This document shows, piece by piece, positions 43,104 through 52,800 of a DNA stretch of 64,000 bases; position 1 is the first letter of the stretch; each line of letters starts with the position of its first letter. Source of the stretch: Pseudoalteromonas sp. NC201 (GTDB taxonomy: Bacteria; Pseudomonadota; Gammaproteobacteria; Enterobacterales; Alteromonadaceae). The notes under the pieces were generated by a model, which worked only from the letters and a program-made list of their open reading frames with translations, made no database searches and was not told the origin of the DNA. The DNA is taken from the NCBI RefSeq assembly GCF_002850255.1, contig NZ_CP022523.1:940486-1004485 (forward strand). Reading direction: 5' to 3'. The position numbers were made by a program, and so were the translations under genes.

Positions 43104-45710
43104 TTAATTCGCTTTTGTCGCTTTATATTTGATAGTTACATTGTAGTAAGGGAATAGGCCACGTAGGCGGAAATTCCATTTACCTTCTGCAGGCTCGTCA
43201 AATACACAGCTTTCTTCACTCCCCCAAAGGTATGGACGACAGTCGTACTTGAAGAAGTTTGGCATTTTCTTATGGCGCACATATAGGTCTGCTTCGCCTT
43301 GACCTGTGATTGACACTTCTAGTTTATCAAAGCCTGCTGGTAGCTCAATTGAGCGATGTTGCCACCAGAACCAACCTGCAAGGCCTGTAAACTCGCCTTC
43401 AATAATCGTCGGCTCTTTAGCAAGGTTAAGGTCGATAACCACTGGGTCATGATCCGATGCGCGATAAGCGTGTGCTGCATAAAGACTTGCTTTGTGAGTA
43501 TCTGATTTGTACTCAGTGTTGTAATCTAGCGCGACGGGTTCATCCGCATTGATATGCCAATCCGTCACTGACTTTACTTTTTCCATCATCGTGTTTGAAG
43601 CAAAGGCGTGATCTAGGCTACCGATACGCCCTTGATACACGTATGAATAATCTAAGCTATTGCCATGAAGCGTTTGCTTAATGTTAGCATAACCATTCTC
43701 GACATAGGTGTTGATTGGATCTTCCTGAGCGTACGCATTCATGTCACCTAGAATAATCACATCATTTTCTGCAACTCCTGTCGGATTTGTGCCAAGCCAA
43801 GTCGCTAGGGTATTAACCGCTGTGACTCGAGTTTGGTTCCAACAACCTTGACCATCATTTTGGTCTTGATCTAAGCCCTCAGCTTTTGAACAACTGCCTT
43901 TAGAGCGTAAGTGAGCCATTACCACAGTGAAGACTTCGTCGCCGTTTGCCTCTTTGAAAGTTTGTACGACAGGAGGGCGGTTACCGTAATCAAATGGTAC
44001 TGTTTCGGTAAATGCTGGCGTGCCTACTTCAGCTACTTTGTTACTACGATAGATGATACCGGATGTGATTGCGTCCCCACCTACTTGATCAACATTTAGG
44101 TTTACAAATGCGTAAGTGTTAGCAGAATCTGCCGCATTTAAAGCGTTAACGAGATCGGCAATCGCACTAAACTCACCAAAGCCATCATTTTCTACTTCAA
44201 GTAGACCGATGATATCGGCATCGAGCGCCGAAATTGCAGCAACCGTTTTTGCTTTTTGGCGTTCAAACTCTTCTAGATTGTCAGCGCCTCGTGACGTTGG
44301 GAAACCTGCACCTTGACCGTCACCATTGAAGTAGTTTAATACGTTGAAGCTAGCAATACGTAAATCTCCACGCACTTCTACCTGAGGTGCTTCTGTACGT
44401 AGATTAGTATGAACAAAGTTTGGTGTTGATGTTGGGTGAATACGGTATTGGCTATAACCATATCCCATTACACCCTCAAGGCCCGTCACAGAATCGCCCA
44501 GTCGTAAGGTGTTATAGGCATCAAGTGTGGGTGATGGGTAAGGAATAACCTCAGGGTTTTGTACTGATGAACCATCATCAAGTAAAATTTCTTTGCGCTT
44601 GTTCTCTGCTTCTAACTGGTTTGCTGCATCTCCAGGAGTTGCTACTTGAGTGCTTTGATACAAACGTTCAGTACCTAGGCGTACTTCGCCGTAACGTGCA
44701 AGTCCGTATGTATCGTTAACGACCAACTCATTTGAAATCGAAACCAACATGCCCTCGTAGGCTTCAAGGCCATTCTCTGCAGGTAAAGTAACGGTAGTCG
44801 CTGAAGCCGTTGCAGAACCGCATAGCTCAATTGCGTCGACGTTAATAAGTTGAGTTTGACCATACTTCTCTTCAACTTTACCACGTAATTTAACCACATC
44901 TCCTGTGCTTACTGGAGTTGCGGTATATACGACAAAAATACCTTCGGAAGTATTATTATCAGCATCATAGTCAGTGCTTTCTTCTTGAAGGAAGAAGCCG
45001 CCAAGCCCTGCATCTGATTGTAGGCTTGCAGTGACAACAGCTTGAACTTCAACCGTTTCTCCAGCCAATGGACTTGCATCGCCTGCGCCCTGAATGGCAC
45101 TTATCAAGGTATTATTTTCGCCACAAATAACTGGCTCTGGCTCAGGTACGTCACCGCCATTAATGTGGATACCTAGGTTGCTAAAATCGTCCTTCGCAAG
45201 TGCAAGCCATTGTCCAGTGCCAACAAATGCAGAAGTTGCATCGGTGCGGCCAGTTGTTATTGCAGGATCTCTGACAAGCGTTTTATCTTTTGTTCTAATA
45301 TCGCCATCAATCCATTCACTACCTGGGTCGACACCAACCTGACCTAGGCTATCAACAACTGCACCATTGAGCGTAAGCGTAACGGCATCATCACCATTAA
45401 ACCAGCTACTTGTGTTTGTTAACTGTGCTTTTGCAATGATCTCTGCTGCTGAGTCAGCATGAGCAATAACATAAGTTGATTTAGCCGCAAGTTCACCACT
45501 TAGTTCTATATTCGTGCGAGCTTCTGTTGCGCCATTAAAGAAAAAGTTGACTGAGTAACCAGTTAGATTGACAGCTGCATCACTACCATTGTAGAGCTCA
45601 ATGGCTTTGTTATAACTGCTACCTTCAACATACTCAGAGATAATCACTTCTGCTTGTGCATTTAGGCAAGCTAATGCAATAGCTGAAGCTAGGATAGATT
45701 TTTTAATCAT
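43104..45710 (-). CDS. ExeM/NucH-like extracellular endonuclease
   Basis: The protein has 868 residues. A signal peptide (cleavage after AQA, about residue 21) is followed by a lamin-tail domain (about 21-150; IISEYVEGSSYNKAIELYNGS) and an OB-fold-like region (about 195-300). The endonuclease/exonuclease/phosphatase domain (about 450-770) shows RIASFNVLNYF, DIIGLLEVEND, VVMAHLRSKGS, IILGDMNAY and ASDHDPVVIDL. The C-terminal ~90 residues look like a pre-peptidase C-terminal (PPC) beta domain. ExeM proteins degrade extracellular DNA and affect biofilms. Many end in a GlyGly-CTERM, which this one lacks, so it may be released rather than anchored. Confidence 0.9.
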   Translation of the reverse strand: MIKKSILASAIALACLNAQAEVIISEYVEGSSYNKAIELYNGSDAAVNLTGYSVNFFFNGATEARTNIELSGELAAKSTYVIAHADSAAEIIAKAQLTNTSSWFNGDDAVTLTLNGAVVDSLGQVGVDPGSEWIDGDIRTKDKTLVRDPAITTGRTDATSAFVGTGQWLALAKDDFSNLGIHINGGDVPEPEPVICGENNTLISAIQGAGDASPLAGETVEVQAVVTASLQSDAGLGGFFLQEESTDYDADNNTSEGIFVVYTATPVSTGDVVKLRGKVEEKYGQTQLINVDAIELCGSATASATTVTLPAENGLEAYEGMLVSISNELVVNDTYGLARYGEVRLGTERLYQSTQVATPGDAANQLEAENKRKEILLDDGSSVQNPEVIPYPSPTLDAYNTLRLGDSVTGLEGVMGYGYSQYRIHPTSTPNFVHTNLRTEAPQVEVRGDLRIASFNVLNYFNGDGQGAGFPTSRGADNLEEFERQKAKTVAAISALDADIIGLLEVENDGFGEFSAIADLVNALNAADSANTYAFVNLNVDQVGGDAITSGIIYRSNKVAEVGTPAFTETVPFDYGNRPPVVQTFKEANGDEVFTVVMAHLRSKGSCSKAEGLDQDQNDGQGCWNQTRVTAVNTLATWLGTNPTGVAENDVIILGDMNAYAQEDPINTYVENGYANIKQTLHGNSLDYSYVYQGRIGSLDHAFASNTMMEKVKSVTDWHINADEPVALDYNTEYKSDTHKASLYAAHAYRASDHDPVVIDLNLAKEPTIIEGEFTGLAGWFWWQHRSIELPAGFDKLEVSITGQGEADLYVRHKKMPNFFKYDCRPYLWGSEESCVFDEPAEGKWNFRLRGLFPYYNVTIKYKATKAN

Positions 45711-46007
45711 TTTTTATTTTCCCGTGTATTAGAATTATCCGAATTTTTATTCGGACGCAGTATTTTAAGCGCTATTGATGACAATTCAATTAAACTTCAC
45801 GGTTTGTTTACATTGGTTTACACTAAATTGTGTGTTGAAGGACAAAAGTCGTTGAATTTTATGCCATATTTAAACGTTGCCAGTGAGCAAGTATGTGTAT
45901 ATTTCGTGATGCAACGGTTGCGCTATACTCAATTAGGGTCGGAGCAAACATTTATGGCAAAGTTGTCAGCCAACTTAGTTTGAAGGTAAAAGTGGGAGAG
46001 AGTGGAC

Positions 46008-46742
46008 ATGGCGATAAAAAGTTTAAGACAGTCATGCCTCCTGCTTATTGCCCTGTCGTGCACATCATCTGCAAATGATGCCATAGTGGGGGCGCATAAT
46101 GTTTGGCCTCCCTATGTCATTGATGAAGATTCTGGTTTTACTGTAGATTTAGTTCGTGCGGCATTTAAGGCAGAGAATCAAGATTTTGAAATGCTTATTA
46201 CGCCTTTCAGTCGTGCCATGCGAATGGTAGAGAAAGGGCAGGTCGATATTATCCCCGCATTATGGCGTTCGGACAGTCGCGATGAACGTTTTGTTTTTAG
46301 CAAAGCTTATTACAGTAACCGGCTTGTACTTATTTCACGTACAGAATCTGAGATTAACTTTGAGCACTTGGAAGATCTAAAGGGGTTGAGTGTATGCGCT
46401 ATTCGGGGTTTTCGTTCTGAAATTGCGCTCGCGCAGATTTCGCAAATTCGTTTAGAAAAGCTCACAAATTTGACCTCTTGTTTATCACTCCTTAATAAGC
46501 AGCGAGTAGAAGCCGTAGTAAGCGATGAGCTTGCCTTTGCCTATTTACGGAGTCAACACACTGAATTTCATCATTTTAAAGTACATCAATCGACCATTGC
46601 ACAATGGCCTCTTCATATCGGTATTAGCAAATCCCATCCAAAAGCAACGGAAGTTATTGAATTGTTCGATAAAGGCCTTTTACTACTACAGACTAATGGT
46701 ATTTATAAAGCGACACTTAAAAAGTATCAATTAGATGAGTGA
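46008..46742 (+). CDS. Periplasmic substrate-binding protein, SBP_bac_3 type
   Basis: The protein has 244 residues from the ATG at 46008 (GGGAGAG upstream). A signal peptide ending near SSAND is followed by the SBP_bac_3 fold: NVWPPYVIDEDSGFTVDLVRAAFKA, FSRAMRMVEKGQVDIIPALWRSDSRDERFVFSKAYY and LKGLSVCAIRGF. No ABC permease or ATPase is adjacent, so it may be an orphan binding protein or signal sensor, as is common in this group. The ligand is probably an amino acid or similar small molecule. The 297-bp gap upstream holds only the two divergent promoter regions. Confidence 0.82.
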   Translation: MAIKSLRQSCLLLIALSCTSSANDAIVGAHNVWPPYVIDEDSGFTVDLVRAAFKAENQDFEMLITPFSRAMRMVEKGQVDIIPALWRSDSRDERFVFSKAYYSNRLVLISRTESEINFEHLEDLKGLSVCAIRGFRSEIALAQISQIRLEKLTNLTSCLSLLNKQRVEAVVSDELAFAYLRSQHTEFHHFKVHQSTIAQWPLHIGISKSHPKATEVIELFDKGLLLLQTNGIYKATLKKYQLDE

Positions 46743-46790
46743 GTAACCGAGCATGCTCGGCTCTATCGCCACAGTGCTTTATCGCAAAAA

Positions 46791-46827
46791 GAAAGGGGTA
46801 ATGAAGTGAAACTTCATTACCCCTTTC
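46791..46827. terminator. Strong bidirectional terminator
   Basis: A 17-bp perfect stem (GAAAGGGGTAATGAAGT and complement) with a GAA loop lies between the convergent binding-protein and giant surface-protein genes. Confidence 0.9.
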
Positions 46828-46855
46828 TAGTGTGGTTTTTAACCTGTTCAGGTCG

Positions 46856-49800
46856 CTAACGTGTTATAGCTTGCCACCGGCGAATTACTACAAATGCAAG
46901 GCTGAGCCAAATCAACCATACCGGCATACTACCACTATCACTCTTGTTCGTGACGGTATCAGTAGGTGCTTTGTTGACTGTAATATTCACACTACCTTGA
47001 ACACTCGCTTCACCATCTGTGATTGTGTAGGTAACGGTTTCACTGCCAACAAACCCAGAATTTGACTGATAGGTTAAGCTGTAGTCAGCATTAACTGCGA
47101 CACTACCGTGCTGTGCCGTTGCCTCAGTTACTTGCAGCGTATCGCCATCGCTATCACTGTCGTTTGCTAGAACATTAATGGTAATTGGCTTTCCAGAAAC
47201 AACTGTTGCAACATCGGAAACCGTTATGGGAGCCGTATTGGCAACTACAGTAATTACTACGCTCGCTCCTGCGGTTCCTCCATTACCATCGGTTATGGCG
47301 TAACTCAGCGTATCTACTCCGACATACCCCGTGTTTGGTGTATAGTACAGAGTATTATCTGGATTAATTTGTACATCGCCAAAGCTTGCAGAAGCATTTG
47401 CTACGGTGAGCATATCTCCATCAGCATCAGTGTCATTCGCTAAAACATCGATAGTAATATTAGTGTTCCACTTCATACTAATTGTATCGTCTAGCGCTAC
47501 AGGCATCTGATTATTAGATAGCAGTACACCGACACCACCTGGATCCACAATACTACCGTTTGCTTCACCATCGTCATCATTGATACCACCATCTTCTATC
47601 TGAAGTTGCACACACCAATGTCCTTCTGTCAGGCCCTCAGACCAGCTTTCATCTCCTGGAGGAGGACAAATGCCAGGCTCACCTTCCGCACTAAAGACGA
47701 GGTTATTTGCGTCTTCCACAAAGTTCACCCAAAGACCTGAGGACGCTTTAAACTTACGATATACAGCATCTCTTGGGATAGGTAGGCGCTGTGGCATCAC
47801 TAGCTGATATACTTGACCTGCTTTCGGTAGCCCGTAAGCAATAAAGTCAAACAAGCCGCCAGTGATTTGTGCATCATCATCGTCACCTAGTTGTGAATTA
47901 CCCTCGTCATCTGTCATCAGTAGGCCACCGGTTTCACCACTAGCAGTAAACTCGCCCTTACGTAAACAGACTCCAGGGTTACCTTCGACTAAGAAGCCGT
48001 CCTGCGTCACTACTTCCTGAGGCATAACGTTACACTCGGTGATAGCGTCTTGGAAATCAGGGATCCCGTCTCCATCATCATCGGCGTAACCCTCTTGACT
48101 ATCAGGGATAAGATCGCCATCCGTATCTTCCGTATCAGATAACTGTTGCAATGACTGGGTCACTTGAATAAATACGCTCTCACTATCTTGCGCACTACTA
48201 GAGTCAGTTGCTGTATGCGTGATCTTGTATGTCCCCGCTTGCAGTTCTTGAGGGTTAAAGCTTAGTTGCAGTGTGTCCTCCGTATATTGATCGGAAGTCA
48301 TACCTGTTACTTTCCATGCGTTCGTCACTGTGTCGCCAGCATTTGGATCGGCCACCGTTGCAACGACAGATACAATTCCTTCATCTTGGCTAACGGTTAG
48401 CCGGTTTTGGTCATTCTGAGTCACAACTAGTGAGACATCCGGCGCAATATTTTGCTCGCTCACTGTAATAGTGGTTTCCCGTTTTGCACCAAGGTTAATA
48501 CCGTTATTTAAGCTGACCGTGATCGTCTCATCGCCCTCAAACTCACCATCTGCAACTGTTTGAATTGAAATGTTGGCTTTCGTGCCCGAGCTTATCGTCA
48601 CCGAGCCGCTACTCAAGTCATGATCAACACCTGATATTGCACTACCTGTTACGGTATAATCGACAGTTACAGGATATTGCGGAGCAGGGCCATTTAGTAG
48701 CACTTGAATATCTACCTTACTGCCTTCAGCAATGGTTTTATCTTTACTCAACGACACTAGCGGATTCACTCTCAACAACTGTTGATCTGTTCCTAAGTTA
48801 CCGTCTGCGTCTGTTGCTTGCCAGTAGACGTTATGCTCTCCTGGTGCAAATATGGTTTTACCTTCTGTAAGCGTAACGGGTAAAGGTTCACCGCTGCTAT
48901 TAAGTGCTGTCGCAGTACCCAGGTTTACCTTGGTAAATAGCCCTGTCGCATTAATCTCTAGATCTGCTGGGGCGGTGACAACAGGAGGTTCACCATTGAC
49001 TGCACCACTTATTTCTAATAGTGCATTTGCTTTAGCTCGACCACCATGACCATCACGAATGGCGTAGTTCAGAGTAACAGAGCCCGCGAAGTTACTTGGC
49101 GCAGTGTACTGCAGAGCATTGCCGACTACGCTGGCGTTGCCTAAACTTGCCTTGACACCTTCAATAACGAGGGTATCACCATCTACATCGGTATCATTCG
49201 CTAGCACATCAAGGGTGAATGTATTATTGGCTGAACCATCAAGCTGGAAGCTATCACTATTCGCAATAGGTAAATCATTTACAGGTGTGATAGTCAATGT
49301 AACGGTATAGTTATCACTTTGCAGCTCTCCATCGCTCACTGAATAGGTAAAACTATCGTCCCCATTGAAGTCAGCTTCTGGTTGATATACCCAGCCTGCA
49401 CCGCTGTTGGTTAATGACCCATTTGCTGGCTGACTACCAATTGTCAGCGTTAAGGTATCATCTTCGGCATCTTGTAATGTCGGCAGAATAGTCAAAGAGG
49501 TATCTTCTTTTACAGTGAGCGAGAGGTTTTCACCTTCTGGTGCCGTATTCTCTGCAACCACTTCAAGGTTAAATGCTGGTAAACTCGCATTGTCAGTACC
49601 GTCACTAACGCTGATTTGAATACCGCTAGTCGTACCAATATCTGTCTCTGACGGAGTACCAGATAGCTCACCGGTTGATGCTGAGAATAGAGCCCAGCTT
49701 GGCTTATTAGTGATCGTAAAGCTTAATGTGTCCTCATCTTCATCCGTTGCAGCAGGTACAAAGCTATAGTTTTCCCCCACTGTGACTTTTACGCCAGGAG

Positions 49801-52800
49801 TACCACTTATCGTCGGTAAACGATTGATGTTGACTACGCTTAGCGTGAAGTTAAGGTTTGCGCTTTCATTACCATCACTAACACTGATTGTGATGTTGTA
49901 TTGCTCACCACCATCATTAAAGGTAGGAGTACCTGTTAGCGTACCCGTTGTACTACTGAATGTAGCCCAATCAGGCGCGTTGGTAATGCTAAAGGAAAGG
50001 TTATCATTATCCTCATCGGAAGCACTAGGGGTGAAGCTATAAATTACTCCCTCATTCACAGTGGTTGCTGGCGTACCCGTAATGGTAGGTGCGCGATTTA
50101 CATCTGTTACAGCGATTGAGAAGGTCAGATTTTGAGAGGCGCTACCGTCACTAACTGTAATGACTATGCCACTGTAAGTACCTGCCTGATTGAAGTTAGG
50201 AGTTCCAGTTAATGCTCCAGTAGTTGAACTAAATGATGCCCAGATCGGCTTATTGGCAATAGAGAAGCTTAGGTTGTCATTATCAGGGTCACTTGCGGTT
50301 GGTGTGAAATTATAAGTACCGCCTTCAAGCACTGAAGTGGATGGAGAGCCACTAATTGAGGGGGAACGGTTCACATTTACAACATTAATATTAAAGTTCA
50401 GCGTTTGTGTTGCGGTACCATCGCTGACTGTTACTACAATACCGTTGTAGTCGCCAGCATCAGTAAAGCTTGGCGTGCCGCTCAAGGCTCCTGTACTGGT
50501 ACTGAAAGTGGCCCAACTTGGTTTATTGGTGATACTGAAAGTAAGCGTATCTCCATCAGGATCAGAGGCTGTTGGAGTAAAGCTATAACTGCTATTTTCA
50601 TCAACACTAGTCGCAGGTGTCCCACTAATACTTGGTGTGCGGTTCACGTTGGCGACAGTAATATCAAAATTTAAGGTATCACTGGCTGTGCCATCACTCA
50701 CTGTAATAACAATACCATTGTATGCACCTGCATCGGTATAACTAGGTGTTCCCGTTAAACTACCGGTTGAGGTGCTAAAGGTTGCCCAGCTTGGTTTATT
50801 GGTGATGCTAAATGTTAAGGTGTCGTTATCTTCGTCAGTTGCGGTAGGCGTAAAACTATATGCAACGTTTTCGTTGACGGTCGCCGCTGGAGTACCGCTG
50901 ATAACCGGTGCTTTATTTAACTCAACAACAAAGCTAAATGTTTGATTGGTAATTGCGGTAACACCGTCTTCCAAGCCATCCTCTAGTGAAAAGACAAAAC
51001 TGTCACTCGCATTTTGAGAGTCGTCGTGGGCATAAAATAAGTTGCCATTTTCAATATCAGCTTGTGTGAACGTACCATTGCTGCCGAGCGCTTCACCACT
51101 GTCTAAGCTGTCATTACTGTTGGCATCAACAAAGAGGTTTCCGTGACTTGGCAAGGTAGTTACTGTGTACGTTAAACCTGTACCACTGTCATCAACATCG
51201 CTTGCAGACAGAGCTGAACTCGTGATGTTTATTGTTGTACCACCATCTAAGGTTAAACCCGTGTTAGTTGCGACAACGGGCGCATCATTGACGTTTGTAA
51301 CCGTAATGGTAAAGCATTGCTCGCTGGTTTCAGTACCGTCGGAAACAATTAAACAAATATAGTGATCGCCAACATCGTCATTGCTAGGCGTACCCGTCAA
51401 CGTCGTCTCTGCCGGTGATATTTTTCGAATTCGATGGTTGCCGGTATCTGCAACATAAACGATGCCATTGCTGTCTACTGCAATACCAAAGGGTTGGCTG
51501 AAGCGTGCCACACTCGCTAAACCATCTGTACTTCCTGAGACTCCGGCACTTCCTGCAAAAGTGGTTACTACGCCTGCACTGGTTATCTTGCGAATAGTGT
51601 GGCCCGTTTGCTCGGATACATAAAGGTTATCGGCGCTGTCTAGTGCGATATCGTATGGCTTATTAAAGCTTGCTTGCGTTCCTGTACCATTAGCCGAACC
51701 CGCCGATCCCGTTCCTGCAAAAGTGGTTACAACGCTTGCCGAGGTGACTTTACGAATAGCGTGATTGTTGCGGTCCGCTATAAATAGGTCGTTGTTGCTA
51801 CTACTACCGCCATTATAGGGGAAGTTGAATTTTGCCGATGTTCCTGTTGCATCAGTAAACCCAGAAGACCCTTTACTACCCGCAAACGTGGTTACGACGC
51901 CTGCAGGGGTTATTTTACGAACGATATGAGGGTTCGTTTCTACGACAAATAGATTTCCGTTGCTGTCAATCGTGATACCTGTTGGTGCAGCAAAAGTGGC
52001 TGCTGTGCCAGTTCCGTCCGTGCTGCCAGGAGAACCACTGCCTGCAAAGGTAGTTACTACTCCTGCCGGGGTGATCTTACGGATTTTATTGTTTGAAGAA
52101 TCTGCAACATAAACATTGCCAGAAGCGTCAACCGTTACGGCTTTGGGAAAGTTAAATGAAGCAGCACTACCAGTGCCTTCATCAGAGCCTGCGGTTCCAG
52201 AACCTGCAAGTGTAGTGACAACTCCCTTAGGTGTAATTTTACGGATCACATGGTTACTGTAATCGGCAACATACACATTGTTGTTACTGTCGGTTGCAAC
52301 GTCATAAGGAGATTTAAATGAGGCGGCAGTCCCAGTTCCATCGGCATAACCAGAGCTTTGACCTGCAAGTGTAGACACCGTTGCTTCTGTGCTTGTATTT
52401 AAGCTTAGCCAACTTGGAAGCGGGGTGCTAGCCGAGACAGAAACGGTGACATCATCTTTGTCAGGGTCGCTGGTGGCTATTGAATATTTGTACACTGAAT
52501 CCTCAGTTGATGCAGTGACCGCTGTGGAAGTAAAGGTTGGCTTATCGTTGACTGCCGTGACGTTCACGGTGCTGGTTGCTGCATCACCATCAACGGTACC
52601 GTCATTCGGCGTAACCGTGAGCGTCATTGCCGCTGTGTTGTCGGTTTCCGTGGTGATATTTAGCTTAGTCGTCACATCGAGATAGGTATTAAGCGCAGCC
52701 GCTGACCCACTTAATGTCATACTTGCAGTGCCACTTCCCGCCACTGTGACGCTGCTCACTGTGCCATTACCATCGGTGCTTGCGATGGTGCCACTGTCCA

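Noticed and set aside
49560..50925. CRISPR-like array suggested by regular repeats
   Set aside because: The repeats are about 280 bp, in frame and encode Ig-like domains; there are no short repeat-spacer units.
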